Part shown: one piece after another, positions 33,078 through 41,805 of the stretch
How positions within the stretch are numbered: the stretch's first letter is position 1
Layout of the letters: each line of letters begins with the position of its first letter
NCBI GenBank assembly: GCA_028283855.1
Contig: JAPWJX010000003.1
Span: forward strand, 248,001-312,000
DNA from: Verrucomicrobium sp.
Lineage (GTDB): Bacteria > Verrucomicrobiota > Verrucomicrobiia > Methylacidiphilales > GAS474
Direction of reading: 5' to 3'
DNA length: 64,000 nucleotides
Notes under the pieces: model-generated
What the model saw: only the letters and a program-made list of their open reading frames with translations
Databases searched by the model: none
What the model was told of the DNA's origin: nothing
Translations under genes and position numbers: made by a program

Positions 33078-34192
33078 CGGGAAGGAGGCGGCGCGGCGAC
33101 CAGGCGCGGCGGGCGGATGCGGGGCCGGTCGATGCGCAGATGGCCGCGCGGGCGCAGCCGTTTCTTGGGCAGGCGCAGGGGGATGGGCCGCCCTTCCCGC
33201 GCGGAGCGGTAGAGCGCCTCGACGATCTCAACGTCGATGAGCCCCTCCATGCCGGAGGGCTCCGGCTCCAGGTCCTCCAGGATGCAGCGGGAGAAATAGA
33301 GCAGCTCCGGGGCGAACTGGTCGCGGCGGGCGAAGGTTTTCACCCGGGTTTTCCCGCCGACGGTCAGGGCGTGGCGGGGCGGGGCGGTGTAATCGTAGCC
33401 GTTCTCGACGACGAGTTTTCCCTCCGTGCCGACGACCTCGTAGCACGACTCGTCGGCCGCGCCGAAGCTGGTGGTGAAGGCGGCCAGCCGCTCTCCGGGG
33501 AAGCGCAGGAGGGCGCCGGTCATCTCGTCGATTTCCCGGAAGCGGCGGTCCCCTCCGCGGCGGGCGGTAAAGGCGAAGGCCTCGACCGGCTCCGCCTGGA
33601 AAAAGGAGCGGGCGGCGTTGATGCAGTAGACGCCGATGTCGTAGACGGTGCCGCCGCCCATCGCGCGCTTGGTGCGGATGTCCCCTTCCCGGACCTGCAT
33701 GGTGAAGACGGAGCTGAAGAGGCGGGGGTCGCCCAGTTTTCCGGAGCGGACCAGCTCGACGGCGGAGAGGTTGGCCCGCTCGAAGTGGAGACGATAGGCC
33801 GTCATCAGCTTCACGCCGTAGCGGTGCGCCGCGTCGATGATCTTCCTGGCCTCGGCGCGGGTGACGGAGAGCGGCTTCTCGCACAGGACGTGGGCGCCCG
33901 CTCGGGCCGCCCGCACGGCGTATTCGCAGTGGAGATGGTTCGGCAGGGCGATGTAGACGGCATCGACCTGCTGCTCTTCCAGCCCCTTTTCAAAGTCCCC
34001 GTACGCGTAGGCCGCCTTCAGGCGGTATTTCTTGAGGAGAGGGTCGCGGTGGGCCGGATCCCCGTGGAAGAAGGTGGCCAGCTCGGAGTTTTCCCGCGCC
34101 TGGGCGAAGGCGGGCAGCACCGCCACCTGGGCGATGTTTCCCACGCCGACGACGGCGTAGCGGATTTTTCTGCGGGACCGGGGCTGGATCAT
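33074..34192 (-). CDS. Gfo/Idh/MocA-family oxidoreductase
   Basis: This 372-residue NAD(P)-dependent dehydrogenase has the Rossmann motif YAVVGVGNIAQVAVLP near the N-terminus and the catalytic-loop Lys in CEKPLS (Glu105-Lys106-Pro107). The substrate half contains GGGTVYDIGVYCINAARSFF. These features place it near glucose-fructose oxidoreductases, which act on sugars or inositols. I chose the ATG at 34192, which has GGAG upstream; the frame is open further but encodes a shadow. It is coupled to malQ by a 4-bp overlap, so the two may function together in sugar metabolism (inference). Confidence 0.88.
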   Translation of the reverse strand: MIQPRSRRKIRYAVVGVGNIAQVAVLPAFAQARENSELATFFHGDPAHRDPLLKKYRLKAAYAYGDFEKGLEEQQVDAVYIALPNHLHCEYAVRAARAGAHVLCEKPLSVTRAEARKIIDAAHRYGVKLMTAYRLHFERANLSAVELVRSGKLGDPRLFSSVFTMQVREGDIRTKRAMGGGTVYDIGVYCINAARSFFQAEPVEAFAFTARRGGDRRFREIDEMTGALLRFPGERLAAFTTSFGAADESCYEVVGTEGKLVVENGYDYTAPPRHALTVGGKTRVKTFARRDQFAPELLYFSRCILEDLEPEPSGMEGLIDVEIVEALYRSAREGRPIPLRLPKKRLRPRGHLRIDRPRIRPPRLVAAPPPSR

Positions 34193-34291
34193 GGCGGGCT
34201 CTCCTTCCGCGCGCAGGCGGGGGGAGAACCGCGCTCGATCCCTTAACATCCTCGGGAAAGCGCCCTTGTCAAATGGGAGGGGCCGCGAACT

Positions 34292-35647
34292 TTAGATCAT
34301 TCCCGCCTCGTCGGGGGCGGCCCCCTGCCCGCCCTCCAGCCGCAGGAGGCGGAGGCGGCGCAGGCCCTGGCCCCCCACGTCTTCCGCGATGAGGCGCAGG
34401 CCGTCGACATCGACCTGCTCGCGCTTGGCCGGGGGGCGTCCGTAGCGGTCGATGGCCCATTCCCGGACGGTTTGGGCGCTCTCCGTCGGCAAGGCGGTCC
34501 AGCCGGTCTCGTTGGCCAGGTCACGGATGGGGATGCCGGCATCGACCAGGACGGCGTTTTCGCTCAGCTCGTAGAAGGGGCCTTTCTCGATGTCGAACTC
34601 GTCGCGAATGTCGCCGACCAGCTCCTCCAACACGTCCTCGAAGCTGACCAGGCCGACCAGGCGGTCCTCCCCGTCGACCACGACGGCCAGGTGGCTGCGG
34701 GACTTGCGGAAGAGCTCGAGCATCGTCGGCAGCTTCGTCTTGGGCAGGAAGGTCAGGACGGGGCGGACCAGGGGGTCGAGGATCGTCTGGGTTCCCAGGG
34801 CCTGGTATTGCCACAGCAGCTCGGCGACCAGGACGACGCCGACGACGTGGACGCCGTCCGCCGCGCAGACGGGGAAGCGGCTGTAGCCGCTGCGCTGCAC
34901 GACCGCCAGGTTCTCCTGGAAGGTGGCGTCCGCCCGCAGGGTGATCACGTGGTCCCGCGGGACCATGATCTGCGCGGCGGTCGTCTCCTTGAGCCGGAGC
35001 GCCTTGATCATGATCTGGTTGATGAGGACGTCGGAGGGGTGCTCGTGGGTGGAGGTCAGGAGCACGTCCCGCAGCTCTTCCGGGGTGAAGCCGTGCTCGT
35101 CCCGGGAGGGAGTCGTGCCCAAAATGCGAAGGATCAAGTTGGCCGAGGTCCGCAGGACCCAGATGAACGGCATGAAGACGTAATAGAAAAGGACCAGCGG
35201 CGGGGTGAACCAAAGAATGACCGTCCGGGGCCGCTGCAGGGCGATCCGCTTCGGCACCAGTTCTCCCAGGACAATGTGAAGGGCCGCCGTGATGCCGAAG
35301 GCCACCAGGAAGGAGATAAAGGCCAGGAGCTTCTCATGGCCCGGCCCCAGATGGGGGAAATAGGCGTCGACCAGGGGCTCGGCCATCCCCTCCCCGACCC
35401 ATCCCAGGCCCAGGCTGGTGAAGGTGACCCCCAGCTGCCCGGCGGAGATGAAGCGGTCCAAGTTTTGGGTCACCCGATACGCGATGCGGGCGCGCCAATT
35501 CCCCTTCTTGGCCAGGGGACGGAGCTGGGTGGCCCGGACGCGGACGATGGCGAATTCCGTGGCGACGAAGTAGGCGTTGGCCGCCACCAGGACGAAAAGA
35601 AGGGCAATATCCCGTACCAGATGAGGGTCGGTGACGGGGGCGTTCAT
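34292..35647 (-). CDS. CNNM/CorC-type membrane protein (hemolysin-like)
   Basis: This 451-residue inner-membrane protein has the usual three-part layout. A DUF21/CNNM transmembrane region (about residues 1-190) contains LLFVLVAANAYFVATEFAIV and TAALHIVLGELVPKRIAL. A CBS-domain pair follows (about 210-340) with QIMVPRDHVITL and FPVCAADG. A C-terminal CorC_HlyC domain (about 360-440) has ENAVLVDAGIPIRDLANETG. Homologues are involved in magnesium or cobalt handling or are called hemolysin-like. The ATG at 35647 was chosen because it starts the conserved N-terminus; the open frame extends upstream into the divergent promoter. Confidence 0.9.
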   Translation of the reverse strand: MNAPVTDPHLVRDIALLFVLVAANAYFVATEFAIVRVRATQLRPLAKKGNWRARIAYRVTQNLDRFISAGQLGVTFTSLGLGWVGEGMAEPLVDAYFPHLGPGHEKLLAFISFLVAFGITAALHIVLGELVPKRIALQRPRTVILWFTPPLVLFYYVFMPFIWVLRTSANLILRILGTTPSRDEHGFTPEELRDVLLTSTHEHPSDVLINQIMIKALRLKETTAAQIMVPRDHVITLRADATFQENLAVVQRSGYSRFPVCAADGVHVVGVVLVAELLWQYQALGTQTILDPLVRPVLTFLPKTKLPTMLELFRKSRSHLAVVVDGEDRLVGLVSFEDVLEELVGDIRDEFDIEKGPFYELSENAVLVDAGIPIRDLANETGWTALPTESAQTVREWAIDRYGRPPAKREQVDVDGLRLIAEDVGGQGLRRLRLLRLEGGQGAAPDEAGMI

Positions 35648-35750
35648 GAAAGGGCGTGAGCATAGTTTGTTTCCCTTTCGGGTCAAGAAAGGTCCCTTTT
35701 TCCTCTTTTCTTCCCGCCTCCGGCCGGTACATATTCCGGCTCCTTTATAT

Positions 35751-36296
35751 ATGGAAGAGATCGAAGGCCTGACCGAGCAGACGCAAGAGCATATCCACCA
35801 CCACGCCCAGCACGGCGGGGGACCGGGATGGGTTTCCTGGGTCGCCTTGATGACGGCCATTCTTTCAGCCTGCGCCGCAGTCGCCGCCCTGCTCTCCGGC
35901 GGCAGCGCCAACGAGGCGATGCTGGAACAGCTCCATGCCTCCGACCAATGGGGCTACTACCAGGCCAAGGGGATCAAGTCGGCCATCGCCCAAACCCGCA
36001 GCGACCTCCTAGTCGCCGCCGGAAAGCAGCCGGACGAGGCTCTGGAAAAGAAAATCGAGCAGTACAAGGAAGAGCAGGCGGAAATCAAAAAGGAGGGGGA
36101 GGAACATGAAAAAGAGTCCCGCGCCTCCTTCGCCCGGCATGAAACGTACGCCAAAGCGGTCACCTTCCTCCAGGTGGCCATCTCTATCGCGGCGATTTCC
36201 GTCCTGACCAAAAGGCGGCGCTATCTTATTGTGGCCCTGGTATTTGGAGCGGGGGGCGCCGCCTTCCTGCTTTACGGCTTCCTCCACGCCTTCTAG
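35751..36296 (+). CDS. DUF4337 family membrane protein
   Basis: This 181-residue protein has one N-terminal membrane helix ([20 protein letters not shown], residues 26-45), a charged helical middle rich in Lys and Glu ([20 protein letters not shown]) and two C-terminal hydrophobic helices. The pattern with [20 protein letters not shown] matches DUF4337, a family of unknown function. The charged middle is a likely coiled coil, so it may oligomerise at the inner membrane. It is divergent from the CNNM gene, separated by 103 bp. Confidence 0.82.
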   Translation: MEEIEGLTEQTQEHIHHHAQHGGGPGWVSWVALMTAILSACAAVAALLSGGSANEAMLEQLHASDQWGYYQAKGIKSAIAQTRSDLLVAAGKQPDEALEKKIEQYKEEQAEIKKEGEEHEKESRASFARHETYAKAVTFLQVAISIAAISVLTKRRRYLIVALVFGAGGAAFLLYGFLHAF

Positions 36297-36319
36297 GTAA
36301 ACCCCGCTCGTACGCGGCG

Positions 36320-36355
36320 TTGACAAAAGAACGGGGGTCGATACCATCGACCCCC
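36320..36355 (+). promoter_or_regulatory. Promoter with a perfect hairpin overlapping the -10 (upstream of hpnH)
   Basis: TTGACA (36320-36325), a 16-bp spacer and TACCAT (36342-36347) form a good sigma-70-type promoter. GGGGGTCGA (36333-36341) and TCGACCCCC (36347-36355) are a perfect 9-bp inverted repeat flanking the -10. Transcription from it would give a leader of only a few bases before the ATG at 36359. The palindrome is therefore more likely a repressor operator than an RNA structure (inference). Confidence 0.5.
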
Positions 36356-36358
36356 ACT

Positions 36359-37373
36359 ATGGTTCCTATTTCTCAGGCTTGGACGGTTGCCAGCTACGTC
36401 CTCAAGCAGAAACTTTCCGGCAATAAGCGGTATCCGCTGGTGCTCATGCTGGAGCCCCTCTTTCGTTGCAATCTGGCCTGCGCCGGCTGCGGCAAGATCC
36501 AATATCCCGACCACATTCCTCAACAAGCGCCTGACCCCCGAGCAGTGCTGGGCGGCGGCCGACGAATGCGGCGCCCCCATGGTCAGCATCCCGGGCGGCG
36601 AGCCCTTGATCCACAATGAGATCGACCAGATCGTGGCCGGCCTCGTGGAGCGCAAGAAGTACATCTACCTCTGCACGAACGCCCTTCTCCTCAAGAAGAA
36701 GCTCGATCTCTTCACGCCCAGCAAATACCTGACCTTCAGCGTCCACATGGACGGCGGCAAGGAAGACCACGACGAGGCCGTGTGCCGCGACGGCGTCTAC
36801 GAGACCGCCCTGGAAGGCATCAAGGAGGCGGTCAAGCGCGGCTTCCGCGTGACCACCAACACCACCCTTTTCGACGGGGCCAACCCCGAGCGCGTCCGCA
36901 AGTTTTTCGACGAGATGATGAAGCTCAACGTCGAAGGCATGATGCTCTCCCCCGGCTACAGCTACCAGAAGGCGCCGGACCAGGAGCACTTCCTCCACCG
37001 GGAGAAGACCCAGAAGCTCTTCCGCGAGATCCTCAAGGACCGCAAGAAGAGCTGGCGCTTCAACCTCTCCCCGCTCTTCCTGGAATTCCTCCAGGGCCAC
37101 ATCGACTACGAGTGCACCCCGTGGGGCAACCCGACGTACAACATCTTCGGCTGGCAGAAGCCCTGCTACCTCCTCCAGGAAGGCTACGTCAGCACCTTCA
37201 AGGAGCTGATCGAGGACACCGCCTGGGAAAACTACGGCCACAAGAGCGGCAACGCGAAGTGCGCCGACTGCATGGTGCACTGCGGCTACGAGGCCTCCTC
37301 CGTGGACGACACCTTCAGCTCGCTGGCCGGCTTCGCCCGGACGGTGCGCGCCACCCTGGCCCCCACCCGCTAA
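36359..37373 (+). CDS. hpnH: Hopanoid radical-SAM enzyme HpnH, interrupted by a frameshift
   Basis: HpnH adds adenosine to the hopene skeleton, the first step of extended hopanoid synthesis. The radical-SAM cluster motif CNLACAGC and the N-terminus [20 protein letters not shown] are in the first frame. From [20 protein letters not shown] onwards, including the DUF3463-type tail ([20 protein letters not shown]), the sequence continues in the +1 frame. Comparing DHI-LNKRL with the family pattern shows one extra base in the run at 36515-36520, so the combined frame is otherwise intact at about 338 residues. It may be an assembly indel or a recent inactivating mutation. The next small genes follow closely on the same strand. 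Confidence 0.88.
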
Positions 37374-37378
37374 AACCT

Positions 37379-37771
37379 ATGCCGAACGCCGTCGACTCCA
37401 TTCCCGCACCGATCCAGCCCGTCCCGGGCTCGGCCTTCACCTTCGCCAACGACGCCGAGCGCCGCCAGGTCATCGACGCCGCCTTCGACTACCGGGGCGA
37501 CATCACCCTGCACCTGCAGAGCGGCGCCACGATGGAAGGCTACCTCTTCAACCGCAACGCGGACGGGAAGCCCCCCACCGTGCAGATGCTGGTGAAGGGG
37601 CAGGAGGTTCCCCAGAACCTCCCCTACGTCGACATCGCCGGCATCACCTTCTCCGGCCGGGACACCGCCGACGGCAAGTCCTACCAGACCTGGAAAGAAA
37701 AGAAGCACGGCGAGCGCCAGGCCGAGGCCGAAGCGGTGAAGAAGGAAATGGAGGCCCAGGGCTACCTCTAA
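37379..37771 (+). CDS. Small conserved hypothetical downstream of hpnH
   Basis: This 130-residue soluble protein has no recognised domain. The middle contains VIDAAFDYRGDITLHLQSGA and MEGYLFNRNADGKPP, then VKGQEVPQNLPYVDIAGITF, suggesting a small beta-barrel (Sm- or SH3-like) fold, with a charged C-terminal helix (KHGERQAEAEAVKKEMEAQ). It starts 5 bp after hpnH, so it is co-transcribed and might serve the hopanoid pathway, or simply be a neighbour. Function unknown. Confidence 0.75.
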   Translation: MPNAVDSIPAPIQPVPGSAFTFANDAERRQVIDAAFDYRGDITLHLQSGATMEGYLFNRNADGKPPTVQMLVKGQEVPQNLPYVDIAGITFSGRDTADGKSYQTWKEKKHGERQAEAEAVKKEMEAQGYL

Positions 37772-37812
37772 GCCCGGGCTTTTCCTTCCTTTTTCCTTTC
37801 TCCCCCCGGCCC

Positions 37813-38079
37813 ATGCGCCGCGACCTCAACTGGAAGACGCGGCGGGAAGACGGCACCCGCTACGAGGTGCGCGTCGTCTACTTCGGCAAGAAGTTCAAAT
37901 TCCAGTTTAAAGAACAGGGCGCCGAGCGCTGGGACTACGACCGCAAGCCCGACCGGGCCGACATGGAGGAGTTCCTCTCCACCCTGGAGCGCTACTACCA
38001 ACGCAGCCGCGCCACCCTCCATGAGCTGGAGGAAGGTCGCCGGATGATGGCCGAGTTTGAGCGGCGGGCAAAAGCCTAG
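37813..38079 (+). CDS. Small conserved hypothetical
   Basis: This is an 88-residue charged protein. The first half is a beta-hairpin-rich stretch (TRYEVRVVYFGKKFKFQFKE) and the second a helix rich in Arg and Glu (LERYYQRSRATLHELEEGRR). No family is recognised. Such short charged proteins often bind nucleic acid or a partner protein, but there is no direct evidence here. It follows the previous gene by 41 bp on the same strand. Confidence 0.72.
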   Translation: MRRDLNWKTRREDGTRYEVRVVYFGKKFKFQFKEQGAERWDYDRKPDRADMEEFLSTLERYYQRSRATLHELEEGRRMMAEFERRAKA

Positions 38080-38127
38080 GTTTTCCTACCCCCTTGCCCT
38101 CCCCCAAAACCGCCCCATAGTACCAGG

Positions 38128-38787
38128 GTGGCGGTCACCCTCCTCGATGCGGTCCGGGGCGGATTTCCCGATCCCGGCCAGGCCCGCCCCGACGGCCTCC
38201 TGGCCGTGGGGGGCGACCTTTCCCCCGAACGCCTCGTCGACGCCTACCGGCGCGGCATCTTCCCCTGGACGGACAACCCCGTCACCTGGTGGTCCCCTCA
38301 CCCGCGCGCGATTTTCGAGCTGAAAACCTTCCAGCCCCCCCGCCGCCTGGCGCAGAAGATGCGCCAGAACCGCTTCCACATCACGCGGGACCGTGCCTTC
38401 GCCGCCGTCATCGCCGGGTGCGCCGCACCCGCCCCGGGCCGGGAGGAGACCTGGATCTCCCCGCGTTTCGTCCTGGCCTATAAGGAGCTGCACCGCCAGG
38501 GCGTGGCCCACAGCGTGGAGGTGTGGGAGGGGGACGCCCTGGCAGGCGGCCTCTATGGCGTCGCCCTGGGCGGGTTCTTCGCCGGGGAATCGATGTTCCA
38601 CCGGGTGACCGACGCCTCGAAAATCGCCCTGGCCTTCCTCATGGAGCACCTGCGATCCCGGGGCTTCGCCCTCTTCGACACCCAGGTGGCCACGCCGCTC
38701 ACCCGCTCGCTCGGCGCGGTCGAGATCGCCCGGGACGACTACCTGCGCCGCCTCCACGACGCCCTCCAGCTCCCCGCCGTTTTTTAA
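38128..38787 (+). CDS. aat: Leucyl/phenylalanyl-tRNA-protein transferase
   Basis: This 219-residue enzyme transfers Leu or Phe from tRNA to proteins with N-terminal Lys or Arg, marking them for the ClpS/ClpAP N-end rule pathway. It has the family's GLLAVGGDLSPERLVDAYRR, GIFPW and WWSPHPRAIF near the N-terminus, and GVALGGFFAGESMFHR, SKIALAFLMEHL, GFALFDTQ later. The start is a GTG at 38128, and length fits the family. It is followed by the NagB fusion gene 14 bp later. Confidence 0.95.
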   Translation: MAVTLLDAVRGGFPDPGQARPDGLLAVGGDLSPERLVDAYRRGIFPWTDNPVTWWSPHPRAIFELKTFQPPRRLAQKMRQNRFHITRDRAFAAVIAGCAAPAPGREETWISPRFVLAYKELHRQGVAHSVEVWEGDALAGGLYGVALGGFFAGESMFHRVTDASKIALAFLMEHLRSRGFALFDTQVATPLTRSLGAVEIARDDYLRRLHDALQLPAVF

Positions 38788-38801
38788 GAACCCTTCCTCA
38801 C

Positions 38802-40670
38802 ATGACCGACCCCCTCCTCAAAGGCGATCCCGCGGGCAGCCGCTGGGAAAAGATCCCCACCGTCCTCTTCCCCGATCCGGAAGCCGCCGCCCGCGCCGCC
38901 GCCGCCGAGATCGCCGCCCTCATCCGCCGCCGGGAGGCCGCGGGGGAGCGCACCGTGCTGGGGCTGGCCACCGGCTCCACGCCGATCGGCGTCTACCGGG
39001 AGCTGGTCCGCCTGCACAAGGAAGAGGGCCTTTCCTTCCGCCACGTCACCACCTTCAACCTGGACGAGTATTATCCCATGGCCCCGCAGGCGGTGCAGAG
39101 CTACCGGCGGTTCATGGAGGAGCACCTCTTCTCCCGCATCGACATCCCCCGCGCGCAAACCCACGTGCCGGACGGCACCCTGGCCGGGGGCGACGTGGCC
39201 GCCCACTGTGCCGCCTACGAGCGGGCGATCGCCGAGGCGGGCGGCATCGACCTCCAGCTCCTGGGCATCGGCCGGACCGGCCACGTCGGCTTCAACGAGC
39301 CGGGCTCCCTGCGCCGGAGCGTGACGCGCCTCATCACCCTGGACCCCGTCACGCGGCGGGACGCGGCCCCGGCCTTCGCCGGGGAACAGGCGGTGCCGCG
39401 CCGCGCCATCACCATGGGGCTGCGCACCATCCTGGGCGCGCGGCGGATCCTCCTTTTGGCCTTCGGCACGCACAAGGCGGCGGTGGTCCGCGCCGCGGTG
39501 GAGGGGGACGTCTCCCCCGCCCTGCCCGCCTCCTTCCTCCAGGAGCATGAGAATGCCGTGGCCGTCCTGGACACGGAGGCGGCGGCGGAGCTTTCCCGCG
39601 TGAAGACGCCGTGGCTGGCCGGGGCCCTGGCCGATCTGGGCCTTTCCTGGGATTTCCCCACCCTGCGCCGCGCCGTCCTTTGGCTGGCCGGGCAGCGGAA
39701 GAAGCCGATCCTCAAGCTGACGGACGAGGACTACAACGAGGGCGGCCTGCAGGAGCTTTTGGCCGAACACGGCTCCGCCTACGAGATCAACCTCCACGTC
39801 TTCCGCGCGCAGCAGCGGACGATCACCGGCTGGCCCGGCGGCAAGCCGAACCGGGAGAACGAGGTCTTCCCCAAGCGGGTCCTGGTCTTTTCTCCCCGGC
39901 CGGACGACGCGGCGGCCGCGATGGGTGGCACCCTTTCCCGGCTGGTCACCCAGGGGCACGAGGTCCACATCGCCTACCAGACCAGCGGCAGCCTGGGGGT
40001 GAGCGACACGGCGGCCCGCCGCTTCGTCGACACCGCGCAGGAGGCCGCTCCCGGCCCGGCCTGGGACGCCTTCCGCCAAGCCTTGGACGGGAAGAAAGAC
40101 GAGACCGATTCCCCGCAGGTGCTGGCTCTCAAGGCCCTGCTCCGCCGGGGCGAGGCCCGCGCGGAAGCCCGTTTCACCGGCCTCCCGGAGGACCGGCTCC
40201 ACTTCCTCAACCTTCCTTTCTATGAGACGGGCACGGTGAACAAGCAGCCCCTGGGCGAGGCCGACGTGGCCCCCCTGGCCGCGCTCCTCTCCCAACTCCA
40301 GCCTCATCAGGTCTACCTCTCCGGCGGCCTGGCCGATCCCCACGGCACCTGCCGCCTCTCCTTCGAGGCGCTGCGCCGCGCCTGGGAACGGGTGCGCGGG
40401 GAGGCCTGGATGGAAAAGGCCGCCCTCTGGCTCTACGGCGGTTCCGGGCGGGTCTGGGAGGCGCACGAGATCGACCTGGCCGTGCCCCTAAGCCCCGGCG
40501 AGCTGCTCCATAAGCGGACGGCCCTCTTCCTCCACGAAACCCAGCGGGAACGGATGCTCCACCTGGAAGCGCCGCCGGAGGATTCCGCCCGGGACGTGGC
40601 CCGGCTCTATGACCGGCTGGGTTTGGCCGAGTATGAGGCGATCGAGACTTTCGCCCGCTGGCGGCCTTGA
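38802..40670 (+). CDS. nagB: NagB-type glucosamine-6-phosphate deaminase fused to a PIG-L/LmbE domain
   Basis: This 622-residue fusion begins with a NagB domain (residues 20-285). It shows LGLATGSTPIGVY, FNLDEYYP (Asp88) and GIGRTGHVGFNEPGS, with Thr159 at the position that is the catalytic-site Asp in E. coli NagB, then His161 and Glu166. The second domain (residues 355-600) is PIG-L/LmbE-like, but its metal motif, usually HPDDE, reads RPDDA (366-370), and DPHGTC lacks a later His. Related long NagB fusions occur in Bacteroidetes. The first domain probably acts on glucosamine-6-phosphate; the second may be inactive as a deacetylase (inference). Confidence 0.85.
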   Translation: MTDPLLKGDPAGSRWEKIPTVLFPDPEAAARAAAAEIAALIRRREAAGERTVLGLATGSTPIGVYRELVRLHKEEGLSFRHVTTFNLDEYYPMAPQAVQSYRRFMEEHLFSRIDIPRAQTHVPDGTLAGGDVAAHCAAYERAIAEAGGIDLQLLGIGRTGHVGFNEPGSLRRSVTRLITLDPVTRRDAAPAFAGEQAVPRRAITMGLRTILGARRILLLAFGTHKAAVVRAAVEGDVSPALPASFLQEHENAVAVLDTEAAAELSRVKTPWLAGALADLGLSWDFPTLRRAVLWLAGQRKKPILKLTDEDYNEGGLQELLAEHGSAYEINLHVFRAQQRTITGWPGGKPNRENEVFPKRVLVFSPRPDDAAAAMGGTLSRLVTQGHEVHIAYQTSGSLGVSDTAARRFVDTAQEAAPGPAWDAFRQALDGKKDETDSPQVLALKALLRRGEARAEARFTGLPEDRLHFLNLPFYETGTVNKQPLGEADVAPLAALLSQLQPHQVYLSGGLADPHGTCRLSFEALRRAWERVRGEAWMEKAALWLYGGSGRVWEAHEIDLAVPLSPGELLHKRTALFLHETQRERMLHLEAPPEDSARDVARLYDRLGLAEYEAIETFARWRP

Positions 40671-40676
40671 AATAGC

Positions 40677-41477
40677 CTATTTCGCCGCGCCGACGAGCGC
40701 GTCGAGCCCCTCGATCACCCCCGCGCCGTAAAAGGCCTTGGCCGCGTAGCCGCCCTGGGCGCGGACCTTCCGCTGCACTTCGCCGATGGCGTTGCCCGGG
40801 CAAATGAGGCCGTGGGCGTAGCGCGTCTCCAGCATCGGCAAGTCGTTGTGATGGTCGCCCGCGGCGATCGTCTCCTCCGGCGTGACGCCGAGGATCCCCT
40901 GCAGGTAGCCAAGGCAGCCCCCCTTATGGAAATCGACGTGGGAGAAGCGGAAGTAAGGCCCGTTGCGGACGACGGCCAGCTCCGGCCAGCGGGCGATCTC
41001 CTCCTCGATGAAGGCGGCGATCCGCTCGATCTCCCGGTCGTGCCGGGCGCGGATGGCCACGGGGGACCAGGCGTCGGCCAGAAGCTCCGCACCGGTCTCG
41101 CTCCGCACGAATTCCCGCAGGCGGTCCCAGAACGGGGCGACCCGCTCGAAGAGCGCCGCGTGGACGGCGGTGGCTCGGCGGTTCCAGCCGTAGTCGCCGA
41201 TGGGGCGGTGGTCATGGATTTTGTAGACCTCCCGCTCGGTTAAAATCAGCCAGTCGGGCGAGAAAGGGAACCCGCGCTCGACCATGGCCAGGGCCAGGCT
41301 GTCCCACCAGCGGCCGGTGTTGAGAACCCAGATGAACTCCCCCTTCTTCCGGTATTCGGCCAGGCGCTGGAAGAAAAGGGGATTGGCGGGGACGCCCTTC
41401 TCGAAGTCGATCAAGGTCCCGTCCAGGTCGGTGCTCAGGAGTCGCCAAGGACGGGCGGGCGCGGTAGAAGGGGCCAT
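40677..41477 (-). CDS. HAD-superfamily phosphatase (Cof/sucrose-phosphatase-like)
   Basis: This 266-residue HAD hydrolase has motif I STDLDGTLID (Asp17, Asp19), motif II WVLNTGR and a C-terminal motif AAGDHHNDLPML with the metal-binding Asp pair. Between them is a C2-type cap (residues about 85-190). The layout is close to Cof-type and sucrose-6-phosphate phosphatase-like enzymes, so a sugar phosphate is a likely substrate. It is convergent with the NagB fusion and divergent from the Rieske gene by only 18 bp. The ATG at 41477 gives the family's normal N-terminus. Confidence 0.85.
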   Translation of the reverse strand: MAPSTAPARPWRLLSTDLDGTLIDFEKGVPANPLFFQRLAEYRKKGEFIWVLNTGRWWDSLALAMVERGFPFSPDWLILTEREVYKIHDHRPIGDYGWNRRATAVHAALFERVAPFWDRLREFVRSETGAELLADAWSPVAIRARHDREIERIAAFIEEEIARWPELAVVRNGPYFRFSHVDFHKGGCLGYLQGILGVTPEETIAAGDHHNDLPMLETRYAHGLICPGNAIGEVQRKVRAQGGYAAKAFYGAGVIEGLDALVGAAK

Positions 41478-41495
41478 GCGGAAGAGGATCCTATC

Positions 41496-41798
41496 ATGAA
41501 ATGGCTCGAGGCGTGCAAGGCGTCCGAGCTGGCCGCCGGCCAGCCCCGCTGCGTGGAGGCGGAGGGAGGGCGGATCGCCCTTTTCCGCACCGCGACCGGG
41601 GTCTACGCCATCGACGACTTTTGCCCCCACCGCAGCGGGCCGCTCCACCAGGGCTGGCTGACGGGGGATACGGTGGCCTGTCCCTGGCACCAGTGGGTTT
41701 TCCGCCTGGAAGACGGCCACTGCACGAACATCCCGGGACAGAAGGTCCGCACCTTCCCCGTGGAGGAACGGGACGGGACGCTCTGGATCGGGGTTTAG
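41496..41798 (+). CDS. Rieske [2Fe-2S] ferredoxin
   Basis: This 100-residue stand-alone Rieske protein has both cluster-binding boxes: Cys43-Pro-His45 in DDFCPHRSG and Cys62-Pro-Trp-His65 in ACPWHQWVF. The N-terminal strands and the NIPGQKVRTFPVEE segment match the NirD-like or dioxygenase-ferredoxin type. No partner oxygenase or reductase subunit is in the window, so it may serve a distant enzyme. It ends 7 bp from the convergent autotransporter stop, with no obvious terminator between them. Confidence 0.9.
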   Translation: MKWLEACKASELAAGQPRCVEAEGGRIALFRTATGVYAIDDFCPHRSGPLHQGWLTGDTVACPWHQWVFRLEDGHCTNIPGQKVRTFPVEERDGTLWIGV

Positions 41799-41805
41799 GC
41801 TCCGA

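Noticed and set aside
37772-37812. Terminator after the small gene downstream of hpnH
   Set aside because: The only pairing is a 5-bp GGGCT/AGCCC stem with a broken T run; not convincing.
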